In this document: positions 50,237 to 62,669 of the stretch, piece by piece
Layout of the letters: the number at the start of each line of letters is the position of its first letter
How positions within the stretch are numbered: the stretch's first letter is position 1
From: Proteles cristata cristata
Taxonomy: Eukaryota > Chordata > Mammalia > Carnivora > Hyaenidae
DNA length: 64,000 bases
Direction: 5' to 3'
Assembly (NCBI GenBank): GCA_017311185.1
Contig: JAESUZ010002605.1
Span: forward strand, 62,001 to 126,000
Notes under the pieces: generated by a model
What the model was told of the DNA's origin: nothing
Databases searched by the model: none
Seen by the model: the letters and a program-made list of their open reading frames with translations, nothing else
Program-made: the position numbers and the translations under genes

Positions 50237-51775
50237 ATCTTGATGAAATTCCAATAGTTCTTGTTTCCCTTGCTTCTAGAGGCATGTCTAGTAAGAAGCT
50301 GCTACAGCCAAGGTCAAAGAGGTTTCTGTCTGTGTTCTCTTCTAAGATTTTGATGGTTTCCTGCCTCACATTTAGGTCTTTCATTGATTATGAATTTATT
50401 TTTGTGTATAGTGTAAGTGATCTAGTTTCATTCTTCTGCATGTTGCTGTCCAGTTTTCCCAACACAATTTGTTGAAAAGACTATCTTTCTTCTATTGGAT
50501 ATTTTTTCTTGCTTTGTCAAAGGTTAGTTAACTATATAGTTGTGGGTCCATTTCTAGGTTTTCTATCCTGTTTCACTGATCTATGTGTTTTTGTGTCAAT
50601 ATCATACTGTCTTGATGACTATGGCTTCATAATATAGCTTGAAGTCCGGAATTGTAATGTCTCCAACTTTGTTTTTCTTTTTCAAGATTGCTTTGGCTAT
50701 TCAGGGTCTTTTGTGGTTCCATACAGATTTTAGAATTGTTTGTACAGATAAAAAGCCTCCACAAAGTGAAGGAAACAATCAACTAAACTAAAAGGCAGCC
50801 TACATTATGGGAGAAGATATTTGCAAGTGACATATCTGATAAAGGGTTAGTATCCCAAATCTGTAAAGAACCTGCCAAACTCAACACCCCAAAAATAAAA
50901 AAAATTCAGTTAAGAAATGGGCATGACATTTCCAGTTAAGACATGAATAGATACTTTTCCAAACAACACACGCAGATGGCCAACAGATACATGAAAAGAT
51001 GCTTACCATCACTCATCATCAGGGAAATACAAATCAAAACCACAATGGGGGAGGCCACCTCATACCTGTCAAAATGGCTAAAATTAACAACACAGGAAAC
51101 AGCAGGTGTTGGCAAGGGTGCAGAGAAAGGAGAAACTTCTTAAACTGTTGAAAGGAATGCAAACTGGTGCAGCCACTCTAGAAGGCATACGGAGTTTTCT
51201 CAAAAAGTTAAAAATAGAACTGTCTTATGACCCAGCAGTTGCACTATTAGGTATTTACCTGAAGGATACAAAAATACTGATTAAAAGAGGCACATGAACA
51301 CTGATGTTTATAGAAGATTAACAATAGTCAAATTTATGGAAAGAGGCCATATGTCCATTGACTCACAAATGGATTAAGAAGACATGATACAATGGAATAT
51401 TACTTAGTCATCAAAAAGAATGAAATCTTGCCATTTGCAACAACAGGGATGGAGCCACAGTGTATTTTGCTAAGCCAAATAAGTCAAAGAAATACAAATA
51501 CCATATGATTTCATTCATCTATGGAATTTAAGAAACAAAACAGATCAACATAGGCAAAGGGAAAATAAAGAGACAGAGAGGCAAACCATAAGGGACTCTT
51601 AACTATTGAGGGTTGATGGAGGAAGGTGGGCTAAATGGGGGATGGGCATTAAGGAGGGCATTTGCTGTGATGAGCACTGGGTGTTGTATGTAAGTGATGA
51701 TTCAGTGAATTCTGTTTCTGAAACCAACATTGCACTGTATGTTGACTAAATAAAATTTAAGTAATAAAAAGAAAT
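50237..51775 (+). mobile_element. Carnivore L1 with 5' inversion
   Basis: Two arms. 50237-50744 is in minus direction and reads ORF2 from the 'ILKSVWNHK' area to just before 'LKSFCTAKE'. 50745-51775 is in plus direction and begins 'agataaaaagcctccacaaagtgaagg', the next codons of the same ORF2, then runs through the 3' UTR ('gactcttaactattgagggttg') to 'gttgactaaataaaa'. The two ends meet in L1 order with almost no loss, as twin priming predicts. Frames are broken (longest 63-66 codons). A possible weak TSD is 'tttaagta' near 50219 and 51758. Confidence 0.8.
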
Positions 51776-52654
51776 AGCTTAAAAAATCTAAAGAGTTGAC
51801 ATGAAAATAAAATTTTTAAAAATAAAATTAGTCGTGATAATCATTTCAGCATTAAATATGCTTTACAGCAATCCCAAAGCCTTTGTTCCAGTAGTCATGC
51901 TTTTCAATATATTGGCAAAATATGCTAAAGATTTATTTGACATGTGAAATCTTTTGATATACTAATGCCATAATGTCTGCATGAGTACCACAAGAATTAT
52001 GCAAACAAACCCCAACCTAGCCTCAAAGTATATACATTGGATTAATGCTTCTAATAAAATTTTTTAAGATTAAATAAATATTATTCTATTATATTTAATT
52101 AACCATAATATAAAATTAAAAACCTGACTTTTAAAATATCTTGCCAATTTTAGTTGTACATTTATAGTATTATATTCATTCGCTGGCTACCTATTTGCTT
52201 AGAAAAGTACAACTTTTCTTGGTGAACATAAAACTCTATATTTAAATCCAATATGTATATAGAAAACAGAATCACCTGTTGGTTTTCTCAAGTTCACCTT
52301 CTCTTTTGAGGTTTCTTGATAATTATCATGGCTTCAGGAATTGTTCGGTGTCAGAGAATCCTTTATAATAATGACCCACCACACCTAAATTTCAGTCTTT
52401 CAATTTTTTTCCCAATTCTTCAGAGAACTCCGGTTAACTCATCTCAGCTTTCTTGATCCAAGCCTCACAAGTCATAGTTAATTAGGTAGTCATTGGACAG
52501 TCACCATGATATCAGGGGCCACTCTTGATCCAGTTAACCATCAGCATAAAGTCTTGTGATATAAAATATACCTGATGCCCTTCAGAAAGCTTTGATAAGG
52601 GCAGTTTTCTCAGAGGGGCTTTGGGTAATAAACATTTAAACTACACATAGTGCA
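51776..52654. other. Unassigned AT-rich DNA
   Basis: 0.9 kb with no gene or clear repeat. Confidence 0.4.
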
Positions 52655-52935
52655 TTGCTTTGCAAGGCAATGCTGTGCAGTGGCACAGATTGGGTTGATT
52701 ATAGCAGCCCTGCATTTGATTCTAAGCTTTGTGATTGTGAGCAAGTTACCTAAACTCTGAGCCTTTATTTGCTTATCTATAATAAACTCTCTGACTTTAG
52801 GCAAGTTACTTAACTTTTTGATACCAGAGTTTCTTCATGAGTAAATAAAGACAGTATCAGTATCTACTACATATTTCATGAACTAATTGATTTATATATG
52901 GTGCTTAGCACAGGCTCTTGCATACAGGAAACCTT
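52655..52935 (+). repeat. MIR sequence with a repeated core
   Basis: 'gtgattgtgagcaagttacctaaactctgagcc' (52729) is the MIR core. The phrase comes again at 52794 ('actttaggcaagttacttaact') and continues to 'gtgcttagcacaggc' (52900). This means either two adjacent MIRs or an internal duplication. Confidence 0.7.
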
Positions 52936-53179
52936 TGGGCAAATACAGTTACACATTCATGTGAGGAGAGAACATTTCTTATCCAGTTCTCTGGGTTTGA
53001 GAACTTTCCCTAGAGGGGTTGGAAATGCACATCATTGCTTATGGTTGGATAGAAAAGATCTAACACTGGGATTCATTTTTTGAAAGTACAAGGGCACTTC
53101 ACATGTGAGCCTCACCTGCCAACAGACTCTTTGAAAGTGTTAAGCGGATGGTGTTTTTCTATCTATTTGCTTCACTCCT

Positions 53180-53401
53180 TATTAAAAAACATTTTTTTAA
53201 CGTTTTATTTATTTCTGAGAGAGAGAGAGACATCATGAGCAAGGGAGGGTCAGAGAGAGGGGGAGATACAGAATCTGAAGTAGGCTCCAGACTCTGAGCT
53301 AGCCATCAGCACAGAGCCCAATGTGGGGCTCGAACCCATTCACTGTGAGATCATGACCTGAGGTGAAGTCAGAGGCTTAACTGACAGCCGCCCAAGTGCC
53401 C
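53180..53401 (-). repeat. CanSINE, intermediate age
   Basis: Minus-strand SINE with a perfect 17-bp TSD 'ctatttgcttcactcct' (53163-53179, 53402-53418). It is the last CanSINE in the window. Confidence 0.96.
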
Positions 53402-53418
53402 CTATTTGCTTCACTCCT

Positions 53419-54955
53419 ATCTCTTACCAAGTGAACTCTTATGGGAAAGTGGAGGGCATTTCCTGAGTCCTCTTAAAAAACACAAAACATTTCTTTGAAT
53501 ATAAATGAATAGTTTGGCATATATTAATATAGCAAAGATTCCTTTGAATTATACAAATTTTTGGTCCCCAATTGGTGTGTGTGTATGCGTGTGTTTGTAT
53601 CTCAGAGTTTCATCTTACCTACCTACCTATTGTCTGTCTGTCATATGTCTATCTAATCTATTATCTATCTTATAATTTATACAGTGTTTATATACGTGTG
53701 CACCTTTTTCCTAGACTAGTCTGTATATTTAGACAGCTATAATTTTTTTTCATAGAATTTCCACAAGATTGGTTACAGTTGTGGTTTCAGAAGCTGGATG
53801 AAACTAGTTAGAATACTGCTACTTTCCAAATGAAAACGTCTATCTTTTATTCAGTTGACATATAACAAAAATGTTGACCAATCAGTATCGGTTATGGTCC
53901 CTTCAGAGAAAGAACACAGACTCTGAATGCATCCTGGTTTCAAGGAGCAGTTTAACAAGCCCTGCAAGGAATCATACAGGTGAGGAGACCTCATCTAGAC
54001 GTGTTGGGAAAAGTTGAAGTACAAATCCAATCTTTATTCATTAATTTTATTGCTTCTGAGTTGTTTTATCTTAATCTTTGCTCTTCAATAGACAGGATCT
54101 GCTAATGCTGTCTGAAGGAAAGAAGGGTAGGGTTCATGCAGTGGAAGAGAGAAATTCACTAAGATACTATGTTCTACTCTGATGAGAGAAGTCGAAAGTG
54201 GCAAAGCCTTTGGGCAGTATAAGTTTCCCAATGGAACTGCTTCATCTTCAGTGTGTCATCAGCTTCACTCTAAATTTTTATTCTGCTCCCAAAGTGAAAA
54301 ACATGTAAACTACCTAAGGAGAATTTATTACATGAGGCAAAGCACATACACACTTTTGTCATGTATCATTTGGCTCCCTGGTGTATACTCCCTAGGAGAG
54401 TAGAAAAGGTAGTTATTTGGTCTTTAAGGAAGTAAATAAAAACATAATTTTCTTGTATATGTGTCTCTAGAATATAGGACTCAAGTCATAGTTCAGATAA
54501 CTCAATACTTTTATCTATCCATTTAACAGTGTCTGCAGAAAAAAAAAAAAAAAGAATTAGGAGACCTTACCAGCCAATATTATGAAATGGTCTAAAATTA
54601 CCCCAACAGCAGCAAATCAAAAAGAAACACCATTCTTTTTCTCCCCAAATTACACAACCTTCAAGTGGCCTTTTCTACCTTTATCTCTCTAAAGCTCCCT
54701 TTGAAAATAACAGAGGTATGTAATAATTCTTTAAGAAATGTGATCTTTCTCTGGCCACACCAGCATGCAGAAGGATAGAGGTTTTCAAAACCATTAGTTT
54801 CCCAGATTTTCCCTATCTCATATTATTGAAACCAGTTTCCTTTAAATTCTATCACATAGTTGAGATTTCCCCAAGAAATATGTAACGAATATGCCACAAA
54901 TCAACCCTCGAGGCTACCATTGTGACCTGTTTTCTGCCTCAGCTAATTTTGATAG
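53419..54955. other. Unassigned DNA with a TCTA-like tract
   Basis: 1.5 kb with no gene or interspersed repeat recognised. An imperfect tetranucleotide tract (TACC, TGTC, ATCT mixtures) lies at 53617-53671 and an A-run at 54538-54553. Confidence 0.4.
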
Positions 54956-55061
54956 TGTGATGGCTGATTTTATGTGGCCAATTGGCCACAGGGTGCTCAG
55001 ATTAAACATTATTTCCAAGGGTAAAGTCAGTGGCCCAACCCACCTTCCCCAGCTCAGTGCT

Positions 55062-55084
55062 GGGGGGGTAGGGGAAGGGTGGGG
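55062..55084 (+). other. G-quadruplex-type sequence
   Basis: Four G-runs of 7, 4, 3 and 4 bases separated by loops of two, two and one base, inside the LTR. Confidence 0.75.
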
Positions 55085-55376
55085 AGTGGTATCACCTAAT
55101 CCATTTGAACCACTGAGGGACTGAATAGAATATAAGGCTGAAAAAGAAGGAATCTACCTCATTTTAGTTTCTGCCTCCCTGTAGAGCTAGGACTGCTCAT
55201 CTTTCCCTGCCCTTGGACTGGGATTCATACCAATGACTCCCCCAGTTGACAGAGCTTCAGATTTGGACTGTATTATACCACCGGCTTTCCTGGGTCTCCA
55301 GCTTTCTGACAGGAGAGCATGGAATTTGTCAGCTTCCACAGTTGTGTGAGCCAATCCCACATAATAAAATCAATCA

Positions 55377-55420
<44 letters not shown>
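55377..55420. repeat. (GT)n microsatellite, about 21 units
   Basis: GT array with one GC near its start, inside the MLT2-like LTR after its polyadenylation-type signal. Confidence 0.97.
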
Positions 55421-55421
<1 letters not shown>

Positions 55422-55456
55422 CTAGTGGTTCCATTTCTCTGGAGAACCCTAACACA

Positions 55457-58079
55457 AATGGTGCCTTTGTTATTCTCCAGAAAAGCAATTTGAACTGTAT
55501 AGCCAAAGCACACAGAATGCTTTGTCACCCAGGGCATGTACCGAGGCTTCTGGTCCCCTAAGCCCTTGCCTTCTGAACCTACCATGCGGGCACTGCTCAC
55601 TTGCATGACTACCTTGAATACCACGGCAGCTTAGCCACTGAAGGTGCCCCACCTGGGGCAGTGCCAGCCAACTTCTACACTGCAGCAGCCACTGAGAGAT
55701 ATAAAGGTCCTTCTCTGTGCTTCTGGCATCATTTCTCATCCTGGCCCTTAAGACGGCATTATCACTCCTCGCCTTCATAACTGCTGACAGCAACATTTTG
55801 GGTGCCCCATGCTCTCCATACTTTGTGGAGGCTTTGAGAAAGAGACATTTTTAGTTTTCACCTGCTTTTTTTTACTATGGGACTTTTACCCGAGGATCAA
55901 GATACAAATTTGTAAGGGCTGGTGGGAAAACAACTTGAATGACAGGCATCATGCTTATTCAAATTTGCCCTCTAGCAGAAATGGACTGCTTTTGAACCAG
56001 ACACTAGTGCACTTTTACTTCTTCTTCTTGTAGGGTGTAAGATTTCTTGGTTTTCATATAAAAAAGGCTGCTGGTTGGCCAACCTACAAAAATGCCAGAC
56101 TTATCCAAGTATTCTTCATTGCTAGGTTGGTCACAGAAAAAAGATCAATTAGGGATTTTTGATAAATGGCACTCAAACTATTCCCACTGTTTAACACATG
56201 TCACATTAGACCAGTTCGGGGCAAAGCTTGGAATGATCAACTTTTTTTTTTATAGCACTTGATACGGGGAATAAAAAAATGAGCATATAAACAAATTCAA
56301 AGTGTTCCTTGCTTAGATTAGTAGTTAAGGTTCTGTTTGTGATTTTATAATATTGGAAAATAAGAAGGATGGAAATAAGTTATTTTTCTGAGAAATATTG
56401 TTTTGAGTTTTCTCCCTTTTGAAAAGCAGAACTGGCAGTCCCACTAATGTCAGAATTCCAATAGGATGTTTTACCTCAAATGATCAACATCATCCACAAG
56501 AGCTCCAGTATTCTAAAGCAAGTGATGTTTTTAGTTATATATCTGATGTTTATTGTAATTAGCATATCAGTTAACGGTATTAATTTATGATACAGTACAG
56601 TAGTTGTTTATATGTGCATATTTCATAGCATGTTTGGGCCTACTGGCCTACTGTACAGATCAATAAGTATAAAATATTTCATTTCAGAGGTTTTTTAATG
56701 AGATGTTTGTGCCATTGTCTTAAGGAATAAGATTAGAGTTCTGGTCCCTTCTGTGTGTGCTCCCTCACACATGACCTACCCTTAGCAACTCAACCCTCTG
56801 GAGCCTCAGATCTGCCATCTATAAAGTGAGGAATTGCATTAGAGAGTCACTTCAACTTTGAAATTTTTCTCTGGGTTATATTATAATTTTTTAAAATTTA
56901 CATTACAGCTAAATCTTACAGTTATTTTCTGCTTTAGATTAGTAAATTGACAACCATTGTGCCAGGAAGTGTCCTGATCGTTCTTCTCTATAAAAAGTGA
57001 TCCCAGCCTCACCCTCCCTACCTTCCTAAGTGTTGTAACCATCTCCCATCCTAAGTGATTCAGAAACAGGCTCTCGGGGAACAGTAGGCTTCCTCACCTT
57101 TATTTTGCAGAGCCAGGATTTGAAAATAGCACCGCTTACCTCCTAAATCCTTACTGCCTCTACTAAAACAGTCTTCTATTAATCACTGTATTAATATCCT
57201 GTATTAATATGCTGTATTTGTATCCAAATACTAAACCTTAATGCAATCCTCAATCACATCTTCGTTACTATGTAAAGATGCTAAAGCTTTATGAGCATAC
57301 ACTTCACAACACAGCTCCAGAGAAAGCACTGGAGTGAAAGCAGCATGTATGGATTAGCGCAAACATCCAGGAAGATCTGTCAATTCAACAAAATAAGGTA
57401 AACAGAAAGCCAGTGCCGTGCACGGTAATAGAAAACATAGTTTCATAGCTAACAGGCAATCTACATTGAGGTAAAATTTTGAAATATTAATCTGTGTGTT
57501 TTCTGTCTTCTTTTTACATCTTGAGCCTGCCTTGAAGCAGTCAGAAGCATTCGTGTGGCTTTGAGGAGAAAGAGAGTTATTAGACAAAGAGAGAGGAATC
57601 ATTGATACTCAGTGTTTTAATGTATAAACTAAGCTTTTTAGAATCAAAAAGGAATGTTCTAGATAGCAGAACATAGGAAGCGTCTCTGTTGACTATCCTT
57701 ACCCTACAGAGAGTTGGTATACTTTTCTCTTTCAGCTAGTGTGCAAGGGGGGATTACAGAAAGGAGAGATCTAGAGAAAGGAATCCTTCAAATCTGTGTG
57801 TGAAGCTTAGCTCATCATCAGGTAGCCCATCATAAAGCCACCAGAGTCAAAACAGCTAAAGCTCTGAATGCAGAGCTGTGGTGTAGAATACCACCCAGGT
57901 TTCACACTGGTCTCTCTATAGTACACAAGCAAGTCAAGTGCTGCAAAACCTTTGTAACTGAAATTGACATTTGAACTACAATTCACAAAAGAGTGATGGG
58001 ATATACATTCTGAACCTGAATACTATCAGCTCAAATGGAAGATTTAAATGGGCAATCAGAGGCATAGAGTATAATATTC
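55457..58079. other. Unassigned DNA, with possible MIR traces
   Basis: 2.6 kb without recognised gene. 55500-55800 is less AT-rich than its surroundings and has a 108-codon minus-strand frame (55470-55796) that matches no family I know. Short MIR-like phrases at 56775-56860 ('ctcagatctgccatctataaagtgagg') and 57105-57125 ('ttttgcagagccaggatttgaa'). Confidence 0.4.
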
Positions 58080-58451
58080 AAAATAATTGAATCCCAAATT
58101 ACTCAGCTTCCCAAGAACAAAGAAAAATCTCAAGTCAAATGAAAAAAGGCTAGACATACAAACGCTAAGAAAAGACAGATATTAGAATTATCTGTCAAGA
58201 ATTTTAAAGCTGACATAAAAATGCTCTAGTAAGCAATTATGAATACTCTTGAAATCATTGGAAAAAAATAGTCTTAGCAAAAAAATAAAATAAGAGAAGA
58301 TGAACCAAATGGATATTCCAGAAGTGAAAATTATAATAACTGAAAATTTAAAAACTCATTATATGGGCTACAGTAGTCCATCTATCCAGAATATATAAAA
58401 GATTCTCAAAGCTCAAGAGTAAGGACACAAACAACCTTGTTAAAAAACAGA

Positions 58452-58480
58452 CAATAAGAAATAAAAACAAATGAGCAAAG

Positions 58481-58524
<44 letters not shown>

Positions 58525-58748
58525 AAAACAGACTCTTAAATATAGAGAACAAATGGATGGTTCCCAGAGGGGAGGTGGGTTGGAAGATGAGTGATAGAGG
58601 TGATGGGGATTAAGAGCACACTTATCATGATAATCACTTGGTAATGTACAGAATTGTTGAATCACTATATTATATATCTGAAACTAATACAGCACTCTAT
58701 GTTATTCATATTGGAATTAAAATATAAAAGCATAATTAAAAAAAAACA
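58452..58748 (+). mobile_element. Carnivore L1 3' end with (GA)n
   Basis: 3' UTR piece with a (GA)n at 58485-58519, 'gactcttaaatatagagaac', 'atggttcccagaggggaggtggg', 'gttgaatcactatattatatatctgaaac' and an A-rich tail. Flanks 'ttaaaaaacagacaat' / 'ttaaaaaaaaacaggaaat' suggest a TSD. Confidence 0.8.
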
Positions 58749-59230
58749 GGAAATCAGTCACTTCCCCAAACAGCATATACCAATAGGATCTAGGATAAGC
58801 ACATGAAAAGATGCATAATATCCATAACCATCAGTTAGAAGCAACTGAAAACCATAACTGGATATCACATTATAGCTATTAGAATTTTTAAGACACAAAA
58901 TGTTGACTATCACAAGTGCTGTTGAGGATGAGGAACAATCAGATGTCTCATACAGTACTTCAAAATGTAAAATAGTACATTCTGGACATTCTGGCAATCT
59001 CTTATGAAGTTAAACAAACACTTACTATATGACCAAGTAATCCCACTCCTGGGTTTTTAACCTGGAGAAATAAGAACCTCTACTTGCAAAAATATGCATA
59101 CATGAATACATGGATATTTACGACAGCTTTCTGGAAACAATCCAAATATAATTTAGTAGGTAAATGGATAAACAGACTATCCTACTTTCTTTGAATACAA
59201 GATTTCTGAACACTAAAAAGAAACATACTA

Positions 59231-59415
59231 ATTTTTACTCATGTGGAACTTGAGAAACTTAACAGAAGACTATGGAGGAAGGGAAGGGGGAAAATGGCTT
59301 CAAACAGAGAGGGAGGTAAACCAAACCATAAGAGACTCTTAAATACAGACAACAAATAGGGTTGATGGGAGGGCGTGGGGGAAGAGGGAAATGGATGATG
59401 GATACTGAGGAGCAA
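59231..59415 (+). mobile_element. L1 3' UTR fragment without a tail
   Basis: 185 bases of carnivore L1 3' UTR ('ttactcatgtggaacttgagaaac', 'cataagagactcttaaata', 'ggatactgaggag'), cut at both ends and without poly(A). It is bounded by a perfect 19-bp TSD 'actaaaaagaaacatacta' (59212-59230, 59416-59434), and the host L1 resumes exactly after it. Confidence 0.8.
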
Positions 59416-59950
59416 ACTAAAAAGAAACATACTATTGAGGTCTGCAAAAACTTGTATGACTTCCAAGGGAATTATGCCAAATGAAAAGAGCTAATCTTGA
59501 AATAATACATATGGAATAATCCCATTTATACAATATTCTTAAAAGAACTAAATTGTAGTATTGGAGAACAGATCAGTGGCTGTTGGACACTAGGTTTCTG
59601 TGGAGAGCATGAATACAAAGAGATAGCATGAGGGAGTTCTTCTGGGGTAATGGAACATTTTTATTCTAATTATGGTAGTTACTCCATAAGTGTGTGTGTA
59701 TGAGAAAATTTATAGAGCTGTGCACACAAAAAAAGACTGCATATAAAAAAAGCTGATGAAATCTGAATAAGGTCTATAGTTTAGTTAATACTATTTTTAT
59801 GCTAATATTAGCTACTTGATCTCAACTACTGTACTACTGCTTTTAACCATATCGTTAGGGGAATGCAGGTGAAGGGTAAATGGGAGCTCTGGAGTTTTCA
59901 CAATTCTGTCTGAGCCTAAAATTACTTCAGATAAAAATTTTAAAAACATT

Positions 59951-60529
59951 TGATTCTTATATAAATATATAGTGAACTTGTGTCAGAATTATTTCACTTA
60001 TTAATGATGGAACTGGCAAAATGACAAAGCTGGTTCAAGAGGCTCTGAGAGGCAGATGTTCATGCAGACAACTAAATAATGGATGCTGAAATGGAGATTA
60101 CTAACTTACATACAAAACTGTTTGAAAGGCAATGAAGCTGTAACATCTGGATATACACATATTTTTATATTTGCATCTCTACCGGGCAAAAATCAATTGC
60201 AGCTTCTCATTTTTGCAAGATAACATCTAATTTGACAGGTCCTGAGCACTAATCCATATACAGTAGTAAGTCAAAGTTCCAAGTCCCTAAATACTGAGAT
60301 GGATCCTAGGCACACTTATATATTTTGGCCTTATTTCAAAATAAAAAAAAAATCTTTAATACCTTCAGTCTTTTTACCCTCTGGGGGAGATAAGTCAGTT
60401 GATCTCTATTACTGTTTATGGAAAACCTTCCAGAAATTGTTGTTTACTTTTTACCCTAGGCTTTTTTGGATGATCATCCTTGCCTCCAGAATAGCAAGTA
60501 ACCATGCAAATTGACCCCACCCCACGGTT
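59951..60529. other. Unassigned non-coding DNA
   Basis: 0.6 kb with no recognised repeat; an ATGCAAAT octamer at 60503-60510. Confidence 0.4.
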
Positions 60530-61840
60530 ACATCCATATCATCTGAGACAAGGACATTCATTAACATCCTCCCCTAAGCAGGGGTGTGTTATCTCATTTC
60601 TAAGGGAGCAGTGCTAGTGTGAAAGGAAAAGCCCCAAAGGCGGCTTTGGGAGGAAGACTTTGGGAAAAGCCACTTACACTAATCGATATGGAAAATCTTA
60701 ATGGCCATGCATTAATACAATCCAATAAATGATGAAAATAGCATGTGTGATACCAGGTTTTGTTATTAAAAAATGACTCTGTCCAAGTGCCAATTGCATT
60801 AATAGAAAGAAGGTATTGAAATGCATAATGAACATCGGATTCTAAAGAGAAGATAAAAACAACCTCACAATTTTGCAACAATGAATGCATTTGCTTTATT
60901 GCTGTAACTTTTCCAATAAAGAATATGCAGAGTTGTTCATGGAGGATTGCTGCCTATCATTTGTTATTGATTTGGGTGAAGGTACACCTATGCAAGTAAA
61001 AGTGTGCTGCAAAATCTACTTGGCTGAAAAATAACTCTGGGATAAAAGGAGAATTAGGCAGTCCAAGAAAGCCAGCAGTGAGTACTTCAGACGTGGTGCC
61101 TTTCTAATTAAACCAGAGAATGAACATTTCATTTTTTCCCTGTTAATTGTACAATGTTTGATTTCTCCTGAGAAATTTAGGTCTGGTAAACAGTTTCCCC
61201 AAATGCTTTGCATGCAGGTTCTAATGTATTGACATTGAAGGAATGATCCAATTATTATGTGATTAACTGTGGACCGCTGTTGGTCTCAGACTGATTACAT
61301 TGATGGTTTATGGAGCAGAATCTGTATTTGGCTCCAATGTCTTCACCTAAACAGGCAACTTCTACCCAGGGATCAGAACTACATTGAAAAAATATTGCAA
61401 GCAGAAGCACACGTAATAATTATTCAGCTAATTCCCATTGTCACTCAGAGACACGCTGTTACTAAGCAATGGTAATTACAATTGCAGCGTGTGCATTGCT
61501 GTTGCCATGTTTAAAATTAATATTTTATTGTCAACACACAAATACAGAAATATCCTGCATTTGTTGTGCAGACAAATCTTCAGTGTTTCAGCAACAGAGA
61601 CAAATAGAATTTACTCCCGTGCAAATTTAATTACAATATGATACATGAGAAAATGAGTGGCATTTCATAAATGAGAAAGAATTAGAAATTCAAAAATGCA
61701 AATTTTTAATAAAGCCAATTAACACACACACTAGAATAAATGCAATCTTTGGCTTCATCAAAATGATTTTTCCATTATTCTTTGGGGCAGCATTAAAATT
61801 CAAGATGTGAGGGAAGAAAACATTCTGGAAATATTAATTA
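60530..61840. promoter_or_regulatory. Repeat-poor block, candidate conserved enhancer
   Basis: 1.3 kb with no transposon, microsatellite or coding frame. It is dense in developmental factor-type sites: many TAAT/ATTA cores; an RFX X-box-like 'gttactaagcaat' (61458-61470) followed 30 bases on by 'gttgccatg' (61501-61509); a POU octamer ATGCAAAT (61696-61703, overlapping the last part). This appearance fits a conserved non-coding element in a gene desert, but conservation itself cannot be seen from one sequence. Confidence 0.35.
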
Positions 61841-62669
61841 TGACAAGGAAAGAGGATGTATTCAGGTTTCCCTTCAGGGGTTATTTTTAAATAGGTGATT
61901 GATAACTAGAAAAAAATTTCTTCCTGTGCTATTTCCAAATTGATGGTCTATGTTTTGTCGGTGTTCTCCACTAGTTTATTTGTAGTATCTTAGCTTGCCT
62001 GAATCTTCTAAATCCATCCTCTGATCCTTGTCTCATATGGTTCATTTAACCGTGGTAGGTATGGGGACCAATTAAAGAAAACAAATGATGTAATACTAAG
62101 TCCACAGAATAAAGAATGCTTCTATTGCTACTTAACGAATGGCATTTCTGGTGAATCTTTCAAAAGAAATTAGTCAAACTTTATCCACTGTGTAGGGTAG
62201 AAAATTAACAGTTACCCTTTTCTAAATCTGAGAGAGAATCTTTTGCTGCCTACCCTATTTAGGGTACTGAGAGATTTGTTTGTTTTTGCTTTTGAAAGTG
62301 AGAAATAAACAAAATTATAAAATTTACCAAATGTATAGAATGGATAATAGGACTGACTTTGACCTGAAAGGAACACCACATAAAGATTTACTATTTTACA
62401 AATAGGAGGAGAAATGAGCTCTCCTGCTGTGTTGAAACAAATTAAAGCTTCTGTTATATTTTGTTGTTCTTGTTAGAAATTTTAATCATATTTTTCAACC
62501 TCTGCCACACTGGAAACGATTACTATCTGATATTTGATATTTATCAGTACCAGGCATGTTTTATATTTTAAAATATACACACAGGTATGTATATGAATTA
62601 TTGTTTTATATGAATCACCACTATATGCTCTATATTTTTCTGCAATATATATATGCTATATATATTTTT
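61841..62669. other. Unassigned AT-rich DNA
   Basis: 0.8 kb with no gene or clear repeat; AT-dinucleotide stretches at 62640-62667. Confidence 0.4.

Larger units (their letters stand above)
54956..55456 (+). mobile_element. MLT2-like LTR of an ERVL-type endogenous retrovirus
   Basis: A solitary-looking old LTR. It begins 'tgtgatggctgattttatgtgg', continues with 'cctaatccatttgaaccactgagggactgaatagaa', 'tttgtcagcttccacagttgtgtgagcc', 'ataataaaatcaatcagtg', and ends 'ctctggagaaccctaacaca', in MLT2 order. The polyadenylation-region dinucleotide stretch has grown to a long GT array. 'tggtgcc' comes two bases after the end and could be a primer-binding remnant, but no viral coding sequence is recognised downstream. 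No flanking duplication is clear. Confidence 0.75.
58080..59950 (+). mobile_element. Old L1, ORF2 end to 3' region, with two younger L1 inserts
   Basis: Plus-strand old L1 text, much diverged: 'tatccagaatatataaaagattctcaaagctc' (58382), 'aagcacatgaaaagatgcataatatcc' (58796), 'tatgaccaagtaatcccactcctggg' (59027), 'aaaagagctaatcttgaaataatacatatgg' (59482), 'gagaacagatcagtggctgttgg' (59562). No open frame. Inserts at 58452-58748 and 59231-59415. Confidence 0.65.

Noticed and set aside
55470..55796. 108-codon minus-strand open frame near the LTR
   Set aside because: Considered as retroviral or host exon, but no motif is recognisable and the direction is opposite to the LTR.
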